This document shows, in pieces, positions 22,984 to 31,765 of a stretch of 64,000 nt of DNA. The DNA is taken from the NCBI GenBank assembly GCA_016788785.1, contig JAEUSM010000009.1:1-64000 (forward strand), read 5' to 3'. The notes below the pieces were generated by a model, which saw only the letters and a list, made by a program, of their open reading frames with translations, made no database searches and was not told the DNA's origin. This DNA is from Candidatus Kapaibacterium sp. (GTDB lineage: Bacteria > Bacteroidota > Ignavibacteria > Kapaibacteriales > JAEUSM01). Position 1 is the stretch's first letter. Every line of letters starts with the position of its first letter. The position numbers were made by a program, and so were the translations under genes.

Positions 22984-25900
22984 ATGAAAATTCAAAGACT
23001 TTTTACAAAACTGGGAACAAATGTTTACGATATGTTCTCATATACGAATCGTTCATCCATTTTGCGTAATACAAATGGTTCGGTCGTATTTGAAATGAAC
23101 AATATAGAAGTTCCTGAGCAATGGTCTCAAGTTGCTACCGATATATTAGCACAAAAATATTTCCGTAAGGCGGGAGTTCCTTTATATAACGAAGATGGTT
23201 CTCCAAAACTGGACGAAAAAGGAAAACACGTACTTGGTGCTGAAACATCCGTTAAACAAGTAGTTCACCGTTTGGCAGGATGCTGGAGATGGTGGGGAGA
23301 AGAACATGGGTATTTTGATACCAAAGAAGATGCACAGGCATTCTATGATGAGATTGCCTATACATTGCTTCACCAAATGATTGCTCCTAATTCACCGCAA
23401 TGGTTCAATACTGGGTTGCATTATGCTTATGGGATTACGGGTAATTCACAAGGACACTTTTTTGTCAATCCAAAAACTGGAAAATTAGAACGTTCTAAAG
23501 ATTCCTATACACATCCTCAACCTCACGCTTGTTTTATCCAATCAGTAACCGATGATTTGGTGAATGAAGGTGGAATTTTTGATTTGGCTACTCGTGAGGC
23601 GAGAGTTTTCAAATATGGTTCTGGAACTGGTTCAAACTTCTCAATGCTTCGTGGAGCTGGAGAAAAACTCTCTGGTGGAGGAACTTCATCAGGTGTGATG
23701 AGCTTTTTGAAAATTTTCGATAGAGCTGCTGGTGCTATCAAATCTGGTGGTACTACAAGACGTGCTGCGAAAATGGTTATACTAGATATTGACCATCCAG
23801 ATATCGAAGAATTTATTGAATGGAAAGCGAAAGAAGAAGAAAAAGTAGCGTCATTAGTTGCAGGATCCAAAATATGTTCTGCATTCTTACCTGCTATTAT
23901 GAATGCTGCATTAGAGGGTGGTACTGATCGCTCTTCTAATACAGCGCTAAACAATCTAATTCAAAAAGCTATTCATCGTGGTGTTCCTTTGAACTATATT
24001 GACAGAACATTGTCATTAGTTCAACAAGGATTTACAAATATAGATGTCCCGCAATATGATACACATTACGAATCTGAGGCATATACGACAGTAGCTGGTC
24101 AAAACTCCAACAACTCTGTCCGTGTAACGAACGAGTTTATGGAAGCCGTCAAAAATGACCTTCCTTGGAATTTAACTTGGCGAACAAACCGTTCGGTAAG
24201 CAAAACAGTTCGTGCTCGTGATTTATGGAATAAAATTGCGATGAGTGCATGGAAATCTGCTGACCCGGGTTTGCAATTTGATACGACCATCAATGAGTGG
24301 CACACTTGTCCTGCTGATGGAAGAATCAACGGCTCAAACCCATGTTCTGAGTATATGTTCTTAGATGATACTGCTTGTAACTTGGCAAGTGTTAATTTGG
24401 GGCATTTCCTTAATCATGAAAACGGTGAGTTTTATGTCAATGAATATAAACATACCATTCGATTATGGACAACTGTTTTGGAAATTTCAGTTTTGATGGC
24501 ACAATTCCCATCGAAAGAAGTGGCTCAACGCAGTTATGATTTCAGAACCTTAGGACTTGGATATGCTAATCTTGGTACTGTCTTGATGATTAACGGAATA
24601 CCGTATGATTCTCCGAAAGCTTTAGCATATTCGGGAGCTTTGACAGCTATTTTGACTGGTGTGGCATATGCAACAAGTGCAGAAATGGCTAAAGATCAAG
24701 GTCCATTCCCTAAATACGAGCGTAACCGTGAGGCAATGTTACGTGTTATGAGAAATCATCGTCGTGCTGCATACAATGCACCCAAAGAAGAGTACGAAGG
24801 ATTGACCAAATTTCCTATGGGAATTAATTCTACTATTTGTCCTCCAGCATTATTAACAGCTGCAAAAACATCTTGGGATGAAGCAATTGAATTAGGTGAA
24901 CAATACGGTTATCGTAATGCTCAAACAACAGTTATTGCTCCAACCGGAACTATTGCATTAGTTATGGATTGCGATACAACTGGTATCGAACCAGATTTCG
25001 CAATTGTGAAATTCAAAAAATTATCTGGTGGTGGATACTTCAAAATTGTGAACCAATCTGTTCGCAAAGCATTATCAACATTGGGATATAATGACCAACA
25101 AATTGAAGATATTGAGCGATATTGTAAAGGTTCTGGTTCATTAGTCGGTTGTAAACAAATTAACCGTAAAAACCTCAAAGAACGTGGATTTACGGATGAA
25201 GTTGTGGATAAAATTGATCAGCAATTAGAGTCAGTCTTTGATATCAAATTCGCATTTAATCGTTGGACAATTGGTGATGAAGCCTTCACTCAATTAGGGT
25301 TTTCATTAGACCAAATGAATGATTCTAACTTTGATATGCTTCGTGCAATTGGTTACACAAAAGAAGAAATCGAATTGGCGAATGATTATATTTGTGGTAC
25401 GATGACCATTGAAGGTGCACCACACTTGAAAGACGAACATTTGGCTGTCTTTGATTGTGCGAATCGTTGCGGCAAAAAAGGACAACGCTATATCAACTAT
25501 ATGGCACACGTTCGTATGATGGCGGCTGCACAACCATTTATTTCTGGTGCAATTTCCAAAACAGTTAATATGCCATCAGAGGCAACTGTAGAAGAAATTA
25601 GCAAGGTATATTTTGAGTCTTGGAACTATATGATTAAAGCAAACGCTTTATATCGTGATGGTTCGAAACTTTCTCAACCACTCAATAGTGCGAATTATGA
25701 TGGTCTTGATGAAATCGTGACCTTAGGTGATGAAAATACCTTAGATGAAACGAAAGGTCCAAAAGAAATTCAAGAAAGAATCATTGAACGTGTTATTTCG
25801 GATGTTGAACGCAGAAGATTGCCGAAAAAACGAAGTGGATTTGTTCGCGAAGTAGCAGTCGGTGGACACAAAGTGTACTTACGTACTGGTGAATATGAAG

Positions 25901-26487
25901 ATGGTTCACTTGGTGAAATTTTCATCGATATGTTCAAAGAAGGTGCTGGGTTCAAAGGACTACTCAATTGTTTTGCCGTTTTAACTTCCAAAGCATTACA
26001 ATATGGAGTACCATTAGAGGAATTAGTAGATTCTTTCTCCTTTACTCGTTTCGAACCGGCAGGTGCTGTTCAAGGACATGAAGCAATTAAAAATGCAACA
26101 TCAATTTTAGATTATGTATTTAGAACATTAGGATATGACTATCTTGGTAGAACAGATTTTGTTCATGTGGATGCAACTGCTGAACAAGTCGAACCACCAA
26201 CGATGGAAACTCCAGAAACTGTTTTTCAAGCTGCGGAAAAACAAGATCAACCCATTGTACAAACAAAGCCTTCCGTAACACAAGCAGTGAGTGCAGAAAA
26301 AAATCCTGTTGCTATTTTGTCCACCTCGACACAAAGAAACGGGAATGGGAAGATCAAAAAGGTTAACGAAGCAAGAGCACAAGGCTATACTGGTGACCAG
26401 TGTTCTCAGTGTGGTTCTATGCGGTTAAAACGGAATGGTAGCTGTAGCGTTTGTGAAGATTGCGGTGCTACAACTGGCTGTTCATAA
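22984..26487 (+). CDS. nrdJ: Adenosylcobalamin-dependent (class II) ribonucleoside reductase
   Basis: The 1167-residue enzyme reduces ribonucleotides to deoxyribonucleotides using a B12-derived radical. Family marks in order: an N-terminal [17 protein letters not shown] region, [12 protein letters not shown] with the first redox Cys, [29 protein letters not shown] (about 452-470) containing the N-C-E radical site, and [26 protein letters not shown]-type domain follows (about 930-1050) and a C-terminal Cys-rich tail (CSQCG ... CSVCEDCG ... GCS, about 1139-1167) that would shuttle electrons. No intein or truncation is seen. No cobalamin riboswitch was recognised upstream; instead a DnaA-box array precedes the promoter, so control may follow the replication cycle. 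Confidence 0.96.
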   Translation: MKIQRLFTKLGTNVYDMFSYTNRSSILRNTNGSVVFEMNNIEVPEQWSQVATDILAQKYFRKAGVPLYNEDGSPKLDEKGKHVLGAETSVKQVVHRLAGCWRWWGEEHGYFDTKEDAQAFYDEIAYTLLHQMIAPNSPQWFNTGLHYAYGITGNSQGHFFVNPKTGKLERSKDSYTHPQPHACFIQSVTDDLVNEGGIFDLATREARVFKYGSGTGSNFSMLRGAGEKLSGGGTSSGVMSFLKIFDRAAGAIKSGGTTRRAAKMVILDIDHPDIEEFIEWKAKEEEKVASLVAGSKICSAFLPAIMNAALEGGTDRSSNTALNNLIQKAIHRGVPLNYIDRTLSLVQQGFTNIDVPQYDTHYESEAYTTVAGQNSNNSVRVTNEFMEAVKNDLPWNLTWRTNRSVSKTVRARDLWNKIAMSAWKSADPGLQFDTTINEWHTCPADGRINGSNPCSEYMFLDDTACNLASVNLGHFLNHENGEFYVNEYKHTIRLWTTVLEISVLMAQFPSKEVAQRSYDFRTLGLGYANLGTVLMINGIPYDSPKALAYSGALTAILTGVAYATSAEMAKDQGPFPKYERNREAMLRVMRNHRRAAYNAPKEEYEGLTKFPMGINSTICPPALLTAAKTSWDEAIELGEQYGYRNAQTTVIAPTGTIALVMDCDTTGIEPDFAIVKFKKLSGGGYFKIVNQSVRKALSTLGYNDQQIEDIERYCKGSGSLVGCKQINRKNLKERGFTDEVVDKIDQQLESVFDIKFAFNRWTIGDEAFTQLGFSLDQMNDSNFDMLRAIGYTKEEIELANDYICGTMTIEGAPHLKDEHLAVFDCANRCGKKGQRYINYMAHVRMMAAAQPFISGAISKTVNMPSEATVEEISKVYFESWNYMIKANALYRDGSKLSQPLNSANYDGLDEIVTLGDENTLDETKGPKEIQERIIERVISDVERRRLPKKRSGFVREVAVGGHKVYLRTGEYEDGSLGEIFIDMFKEGAGFKGLLNCFAVLTSKALQYGVPLEELVDSFSFTRFEPAGAVQGHEAIKNATSILDYVFRTLGYDYLGRTDFVHVDATAEQVEPPTMETPETVFQAAEKQDQPIVQTKPSVTQAVSAEKNPVAILSTSTQRNGNGKIKKVNEARAQGYTGDQCSQCGSMRLKRNGSCSVCEDCGATTGCS

Positions 26488-26514
26488 TTGGTGTAATCTC
26501 CTTTTATAGTCACG

Positions 26515-26548
26515 AAACTGGTATATCGATTGATGTACCAGTTTTTTT
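26515..26548 (+). terminator. Terminator after nrdJ
   Basis: AAACTGGTA (26515-26523) pairs with TACCAGTTT (26536-26544) around a 12-base loop, and the T run continues to 26548. It lies 28 bases beyond the nrdJ stop and separates it from the E1-beta gene. Confidence 0.85.
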
Positions 26549-26582
26549 ATGTACTCCTATCCACAAATTGAAATAACATTTT

Positions 26583-26611
26583 ACGTTGTTCGACAACGTC
26601 AAAATACTTTA
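26583..26611 (+). promoter_or_regulatory. Palindromic operator and -7-like box before the E1-beta gene
   Basis: ACGTTGT (26583-26589) TCG ACAACGT (26593-26599) is a perfect 17-bp mixed-base palindrome. Five bases later comes TACTTTAG (26604-26611), one mismatch from TAnnTTTG, and the ATG follows at 26634. A dyad between the likely -33 and -7 positions is a classic repressor site; the regulator is not encoded next door. Confidence 0.5.
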
Positions 26612-26633
26612 GCATAACTACCTAAAAAAATAT

Positions 26634-27608
26634 ATGCCGATAATGACCTTTCTTGAAGCAATTTCCGACGCTTTAAGAACCGAAATGAGAAATGACCCTT
26701 CTGTTTTTATGATGGGTGAAGATATCGCCGGATATGGCGGTGCATTCAAATTGACTAAAGGATTTCCAGAAGAATTTGGTAAAGAACGCATCATTGATAC
26801 TCCCATTTCAGAGGCTGCTATTATTGGAGCTGCCATTGGTGCATCACTCAATGGAATGCGTGTTGTTGCAGAGATGCAGTTTTTGGATTTCATTACAAAT
26901 GGCTTCAATCAATTAGTGACGGTTGCGGGCACGACTGCCTATCGCTGGGGAATGGGTGTTCCAATTGTTGTTCGTGGACCTGCTGGTGGTGGAGTTGGTG
27001 GTGGACCTTTCCACTCACGCAATTCGGAAGCATGGTTTGTACATGCAACAGGGATAAAGGTTGTCTATCCTGCATTTCCATCAGATGCAAAAGGATTGAT
27101 GATGGCATCAATTCGCGATAATAATCCAGTAGTATTCTATGAACACAAAGGTCTATATCGAAAAATCAAAGAGGAAGTTCCAAGTGGTGATTATATCGTT
27201 CCATTAGGACAAGGTAGGGTTGTTCGACCAGGAAACTCCATTTCTATAATTACATACGGAAGTATGGTGCATTTGGCATTGGAAATTGCTCAAGAATTGC
27301 AGGAACAAAACATCCAATGCGAAGTAGTAGACATAAGAACATTGGTGCCGTTCGATAAAGAAATTGTCTATAATTCCATTCGAAAAACTCATCGTGCATT
27401 GGTGCTTCACGAAGCATCAATCACGTGCGGATTTGGTGCTGAAATCGCTGCTCAAATTGGTGAGTATTGTTTCCGTGATCTCGATGCACCAGTAAAACGA
27501 ATTGGAGCTTTTGACGGTCCAACTCCGTTTGCACCAACCTTAGAGAAAGAAGTGTTGCCTAAAAAAGAAGATATCGTTGCTACAATCAAAGAAATTGTTG
27601 CTTTCTAA
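26634..27608 (+). CDS. pdhB: 2-oxoacid dehydrogenase E1 component, beta subunit (pyruvate dehydrogenase-like)
   Basis: A 324-residue transketolase-like subunit: MTFLEAISDALRTEMRNDPS at the N-terminus, GEDIAGYGGAFKLTKGF, DTPISEAAIIGAAIG (the Glu that activates thiamine diphosphate), then GPAGGGVGGGPFHSRN-like and VVYPAFPSDAKGLM-like segments and the C-terminal domain with EVVDIRTLVPFD. It pairs with an alpha subunit to decarboxylate pyruvate or branched 2-oxoacids; the alpha subunit, E2 and E3 are not in this window. Best match by pattern is the pyruvate dehydrogenase beta form, though branched-chain forms are very similar. It is separated from nrdJ by a terminator and has its own candidate operator, and folC follows after 6 bases. 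Confidence 0.9.
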   Translation: MPIMTFLEAISDALRTEMRNDPSVFMMGEDIAGYGGAFKLTKGFPEEFGKERIIDTPISEAAIIGAAIGASLNGMRVVAEMQFLDFITNGFNQLVTVAGTTAYRWGMGVPIVVRGPAGGGVGGGPFHSRNSEAWFVHATGIKVVYPAFPSDAKGLMMASIRDNNPVVFYEHKGLYRKIKEEVPSGDYIVPLGQGRVVRPGNSISIITYGSMVHLALEIAQELQEQNIQCEVVDIRTLVPFDKEIVYNSIRKTHRALVLHEASITCGFGAEIAAQIGEYCFRDLDAPVKRIGAFDGPTPFAPTLEKEVLPKKEDIVATIKEIVAF

Positions 27609-27614
27609 GATCGT

Positions 27615-28916
27615 ATGTCATCACATCTACAATCAATTTTACAAGAATTATATTCCCTTCATGCTTTTGGAATCAAGCCGGGTTTGGAGCGAACGTTAGA
27701 ATTATCAGCATCGTTAGGTAATCCACATTTGCGATATCCAACAATTCATGTTGCTGGAACGAATGGGAAGGGGACAACTTGTTCGGTACTTGCGTCATGT
27801 TTACAAGAGGCAGGGTACAAAGTTGGTTTGTATACTTCACCACATATTCAGCGTTTCAACGAACGAATTAAGGTGAATGGTGTTGAAATATCTGATGAAG
27901 AACTCGTAGAACTTCTACCTCAATTATTATCAAAAACAAAAGAAATTGGTTCAACGTTTTTTGAGACAACTACCATACTCGCTTTTCAATATTTTGCTAA
28001 CAAACAAGTAGATATTGCCATCATTGAAACAGGTTTGGGTGGAAGGTTAGATTCTACCAATATCATCACACCAATTGTCAGTGTTATAACTTCAATTGAT
28101 TTTGATCATCAAGAGTATCTTGGAAATACGTTAGAAAAAATTGCGTTTGAAAAAGCAGGAATTATCAAAAAGGGAATCCCTGTAATTGTTTCCGAACCAA
28201 GACCAATATTACGGTCAGTATTTGAGCAAAAAGCCAATGATGAACAAGCATCTTGTCATTTTTTTGATGATGAATGCGATATTACTTCTGTCAACAGTTC
28301 TCAGTCGCTAACTTCTACATTTACACTTAGTTTTGGAGAAATAATCTATGCCAATCTTGAATTTGGATTGACAGGAAATCATTTAATTAGAAATGCCGCA
28401 ACTGCCATTCGAACGTTAGAAAGCATCAAAGATTCCTTCCTGATATCAGAAAAACAAATTCGTAATGGTTTAAAAAATGTAAAGAACAATACTGGTCTTG
28501 CTTCGAGAATTCAGCTACTACAATCACATCCAACGATAATTTCCGATGTTGCACATAATGTTGCCGGGTTGGAGCAATGTTTCGAAACTGTTGAAATGAG
28601 TGGGTATAATCTACAAAATTTTACAGTGATGTTTGGTGTGATGGCGGACAAAAATTACGTTGAAATGTTAGAGGTAATTCAAAGGTATGTTTCGAATATT
28701 ATCGTAACAGCACCAAATTTTGAACGAGCATTATCTGCTAATAAATTGTACGAATCAACAGTAACTATAGGATTTTCATCTGTGAAAAAAGTAAATTCGA
28801 TTGCTGAAGGACTTGATATTGTGAATTCTCAACAAATCTCAACTATTGTTTTAGGGTCATTTCACGTTGCAGAGGAAGTATTCAACTATTTCGATGCAAT
28901 AAAAAGTAAAGATTAA
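27615..28916 (+). CDS. folC: Folylpolyglutamate synthase / dihydrofolate synthase
   Basis: The 433-residue Mur-ligase-fold enzyme adds glutamate to dihydropteroate or tetrahydrofolate. ATP loop HVAGTNGKGTTCSVLAS near residues 47-63, YTSPHIQRFNERIKVNG (folate-binding), IIETGLGGRLDSTN, and SIDFDHQEYLGNTLEKIAFE (Mg- and carbamyl-lysine region) are all present, followed by the C-terminal domain with ISDVAHNVAGLEQ. Length is normal. It begins 6 bases after the E1-beta stop, so the two are co-transcribed. Its last bases overlap the convergent nth gene by four. Confidence 0.95.
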   Translation: MSSHLQSILQELYSLHAFGIKPGLERTLELSASLGNPHLRYPTIHVAGTNGKGTTCSVLASCLQEAGYKVGLYTSPHIQRFNERIKVNGVEISDEELVELLPQLLSKTKEIGSTFFETTTILAFQYFANKQVDIAIIETGLGGRLDSTNIITPIVSVITSIDFDHQEYLGNTLEKIAFEKAGIIKKGIPVIVSEPRPILRSVFEQKANDEQASCHFFDDECDITSVNSSQSLTSTFTLSFGEIIYANLEFGLTGNHLIRNAATAIRTLESIKDSFLISEKQIRNGLKNVKNNTGLASRIQLLQSHPTIISDVAHNVAGLEQCFETVEMSGYNLQNFTVMFGVMADKNYVEMLEVIQRYVSNIIVTAPNFERALSANKLYESTVTIGFSSVKKVNSIAEGLDIVNSQQISTIVLGSFHVAEEVFNYFDAIKSKD

Positions 28917-29551
28917 GAAAATACTTTTTCCTTGCTTGGACAAAGATCTTCTATAATACACGCTGAGCAATTAGGTTTTCTTGCTTTACAAACGACTCTT
29001 CCATGAGCAATAAGATGGTGATTTACATCATTCCACAACTTTTGAGGTAACTTTTTCTGTAATGCAAATTCAATAGCAACAGCATCTGTTGTTTCCACAA
29101 AACCTAAGCGATTCGAAAGACGAGTAACATGTGTGTCGACAATGATAGTGTCTTGCTCAAAACAATGAGTCAACACCACATTTGCAGTTTTTCTACCAAC
29201 TCCGGCAAGTGAGATTAACTCTTCACGAGTTTTTGGAACCTCTCCTCCAAATTGATCACAGAGTATCATACAAGTTTTATGAATATTTGCTGCTTTATTC
29301 TTGTAAAACCCAGTAGAATGAATATCCTCTTCAATTTCTTCTAGTGAAGTTGCAACATAGATGGAAGGATGTGGATACTTTTTGAAAAGGGTTTTGGTGA
29401 CCATATTCACCCGTTCATCAGTACATTGAGCAGCCAAAATAGTAGCAATGAGTAATTCAAAAGGTGTGGTAAAATCCAAACCAACATGGATACCAGCATA
29501 AATAGTATCAAGTCGTTGAATTATTTCTATAAATCGTTTTGAATGTGCCAT
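28913..29551 (-). CDS. nth: Endonuclease III
   Basis: A 212-residue base-excision-repair glycosylase/AP lyase for oxidised pyrimidines. The helix-hairpin-helix with catalytic Lys is visible (LAGVGRKTANVVL), the catalytic Asp follows in IIVDTHVTRLSNRLG, and the four Cys of the [4Fe-4S] cluster are near the C-terminus in the C-x6-C-x2-C-x5-C spacing (CKARKPNCSACIIEDLCPSK). Complete and of usual length. It starts 6 bases after the stop of the small GT2 gene, so the two share a transcript, without an evident functional link. Confidence 0.97.
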   Translation of the reverse strand: MAHSKRFIEIIQRLDTIYAGIHVGLDFTTPFELLIATILAAQCTDERVNMVTKTLFKKYPHPSIYVATSLEEIEEDIHSTGFYKNKAANIHKTCMILCDQFGGEVPKTREELISLAGVGRKTANVVLTHCFEQDTIIVDTHVTRLSNRLGFVETTDAVAIEFALQKKLPQKLWNDVNHHLIAHGRVVCKARKPNCSACIIEDLCPSKEKVFS

Positions 29552-29557
29552 TGTAGA

Positions 29558-30208
29558 TTACCCAATAAACTGATTGGTACATAAAGAATCTTCAGAATCC
29601 CGATTATAAATATAGGAAGGATAATCAGTATGAGCGATATAAATACCCTTTTCAACAGCTCGTTCGTAAAAATCAGCATCATCACCATAGCGAAGTGAAC
29701 TAAACCCACCCATATCAATCAACGTCGAACGTTTAATAAAAAATGTTCCACCTATAACACATTGATCTAAAGAAATTTTCTTCGTAGGGTCATTTTTGTC
29801 AGCAACAAAAATATCTCCATTGACTTCGCAGCCCCCATGAAGCATTTCCAAATCAGGGTAAGCAATCAACATTTCTTTGCGAGATTGTAAATGATCTTCT
29901 TTATATTGGTCATCACTATCCAAAAAAGTAACAAACATTCCAGATGATGCAAGAATGCCAGTATTTTTTGAAAGACCAACACCTTTGTTTGAATGATAAC
30001 AATATCGAATGCGTTTGTCAGAATTACAGTATGGTTGTACAACGGAAAAGGTATCGTCAGTACTTCCGTCATCAACTATAATTGCCTCCCAATCGTGTTC
30101 ACTTTGTGCAAGTAACGATTGGATTGCACCCTCAATAATTGATGCACGATTGTAGGTGCAAATTATCACAGAAAAAAACGGTATTTCTTTAGGTAACACT
30201 TGTATCAT
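29558..30208 (-). CDS. Small GT2 family glycosyltransferase
   Basis: A 216-residue cytosolic GT-A enzyme: FFSVIICTYNRASIIEGAI at the start, nucleotide-binding VDDGSTDDT, metal-binding DxD equivalent FLDSDDQYKEDHL, and acceptor region GDDADFYERAVEKG. It would transfer a sugar to a surface glycan; specificity is unknown. It is short, holding only the catalytic domain without membrane helices. The ATG at 30208 is chosen because conserved sequence starts a few residues later; upstream frame extends into the divergent rsmG promoter region. Confidence 0.85.
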   Translation of the reverse strand: MIQVLPKEIPFFSVIICTYNRASIIEGAIQSLLAQSEHDWEAIIVDDGSTDDTFSVVQPYCNSDKRIRYCYHSNKGVGLSKNTGILASSGMFVTFLDSDDQYKEDHLQSRKEMLIAYPDLEMLHGGCEVNGDIFVADKNDPTKKISLDQCVIGGTFFIKRSTLIDMGGFSSLRYGDDADFYERAVEKGIYIAHTDYPSYIYNRDSEDSLCTNQFIG

Positions 30209-30244
30209 TACTGATGATGCACAAAATGGATTAAAATCATTACT

Positions 30245-30907
30245 ATGGAATTGATAGAGTTTTGGACAGCCTGTTCGACCAATGGAATTGTATTGACTCA
30301 CGAACAAGTACAATTATTTGAACGGTTTCATAAAGATTTAGTGTATTGGAATGAAAAGGTAAACCTCATTTCCAGAAAAGATATACAAAATATCTTTGAA
30401 CGACATTTCTTGCATTCGCTGAGTATATTGAAGTACTATACTCCCAAAGAAAAAGCTGTAGTTTTGGATATTGGTACTGGTGGAGGTTTTCCTGGAATTC
30501 CGCTCAAAATTGCTCGTCAGGATTTACATTGTACCTTAGTTGACTCCATCGCCAAAAAAGTGCAAACTACCTCAATGTTTGCTAAACATCTCGAATTGAG
30601 AAATATTTCTGTTATTCGTTCTCGAGTAGAAGAATTATCCTTGGGTGCTTCAAAAAAGATTCAGTTTGATATGATTACCGCACGAGCAGTTGCACCATTA
30701 CTTTCTTTAGTCTCTTGGACATTGCCATATCTCAAGAAAGATGGTAAATTTGTGTTTCTGAAGGGTGGGAATCTTGAGGAAGAAATTTTGGAATTAAAAC
30801 GAAAATATCCTCAAACGTCTACGGAAGTAATACCAATTGAAATGCGTGGATATCCAATGTTTTACGATGAAGAAAAGAAAATAGTCATTGTGGATTTTGT
30901 TCGATAA
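30245..30907 (+). CDS. rsmG: 16S rRNA (guanine-527-N7)-methyltransferase
   Basis: The 220-residue SAM-dependent enzyme methylates G527 of 16S rRNA. Signatures: VYWNEKVNLISRKD and FERHFLHSLSILKYY at the N-terminus, SAM-binding VLDIGTGGGFPGIPLKIA, TLVDSIAKKVQTTS, and MITARAVAPLLSLV. In many bacteria rsmG (gidB) lies near the replication origin with mnmG or parAB; those partners are absent here, but a DnaA-box array lies 7.4 kb upstream. Its end overlaps the beginning of the DUF4159 frame if the longest start there is used. Confidence 0.96.
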   Translation: MELIEFWTACSTNGIVLTHEQVQLFERFHKDLVYWNEKVNLISRKDIQNIFERHFLHSLSILKYYTPKEKAVVLDIGTGGGFPGIPLKIARQDLHCTLVDSIAKKVQTTSMFAKHLELRNISVIRSRVEELSLGASKKIQFDMITARAVAPLLSLVSWTLPYLKKDGKFVFLKGGNLEEEILELKRKYPQTSTEVIPIEMRGYPMFYDEEKKIVIVDFVR

Positions 30908-30911
30908 GAAG

Positions 30912-31634
30912 ATGTTTTTCACTAAAGCATATCAAAAACGTATGAATTTTAAATCAAATTACATTCAATGGTACTTTGTGCTGATTCTATCTCTATTGGT
31001 TTCAGATGGTATTCTTGTTGCCCAAACAAAAAGTAATGTTACCATCGGTAGAGTCAAATATGGTGGTGGTGGAGATTGGTACAACGACCCATCTTCGGAA
31101 GTGAATTTGTTACAATATATTCGTAAAAACACCAATGTTGCTGTAAATCCAATGTACGAATTTGTTGATCTTTCAACACAAAATATCTTTGGGTATCCAA
31201 TTCTGTTTTTGACTGGTCACGGAAATGTTACGTTCACTGACGCAGAGGTTCAGCGACTTCGAGCGTATTTGCAAAACGGCGGGTTTTTGTATATTGACGA
31301 TGATTATGGATTGGATGAATCCATTCGCCGAGAAATGGCAAAAGTATTTCCTGACCAAAAATTTCTCGAGTTACCATTTGATCATCCTATTTTTTCAACA
31401 CATTTTGTTTTTTCAAATGGTGTTCCAAAAATTCATGAGCATGATAACAAACCACCTCAAACATTTGGACTTTTTGACAAAGGTCGTTTGTGTGTTCTGT
31501 ATACATACGAATCAAATCCAAGTGATGGATGGGCTGACCCAGACGTTCACAATACTCCAGCGGAACGTCGTGAACAAGCTCTCAAATTTGGAACTAATAT
31601 CGTTGTATGGGCATTAAAAAATAGAACGAATTAA
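30912..31634 (+). CDS. DUF4159 domain protein, exported
   Basis: A 240-residue protein with an N-terminal signal peptide or anchor (YFVLILSLLVSDGILVAQ) and a DUF4159 domain: VKYGGGGDWYNDPSSEVNLL, LFLTGHGNVTFTDAEVQRLR, and FLYIDDDYGLDESIRREM, which resemble a glutamine-amidotransferase-like fold, then KFGTNIVVWALKNR at the end. Function is unknown. In several Bacteroidota-type genomes I recall it near DUF4175 or MoxR/BatA-type genes, and here a DUF4175 gene follows 131 bases later. The ATG at 30912 (with AAGAAG just upstream) is chosen; ATG at 30942 is the alternative. Confidence 0.82.
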   Translation: MFFTKAYQKRMNFKSNYIQWYFVLILSLLVSDGILVAQTKSNVTIGRVKYGGGGDWYNDPSSEVNLLQYIRKNTNVAVNPMYEFVDLSTQNIFGYPILFLTGHGNVTFTDAEVQRLRAYLQNGGFLYIDDDYGLDESIRREMAKVFPDQKFLELPFDHPIFSTHFVFSNGVPKIHEHDNKPPQTFGLFDKGRLCVLYTYESNPSDGWADPDVHNTPAERREQALKFGTNIVVWALKNRTN

Positions 31635-31674
31635 TCTATATCGAAAAATCATTTTCCTTAAATCCAATTTAAAA

Positions 31675-31682
31675 TAACTTTG
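31675..31682 (+). promoter_or_regulatory. Candidate -7 box for the DUF4175 gene
   Basis: TAACTTTG is an exact TAnnTTTG match 83 bases before the DUF4175 start. At the -33 distance there is TTTT rather than TTTG. Confidence 0.35.
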
Positions 31683-31765
31683 TCAAAAGTTTAGTCAAAT
31701 TCATCGAAATACTCTGCGTACTTTCTCGTTTATAACTTACGTTCACAAAAAGAACCAAATAAATA

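Noticed and set aside
26557-26566. Isolated DnaA-box-like CTATCCACA between nrdJ and the E1-beta gene
   Set aside because: A single site with one mismatch, not clustered with others.
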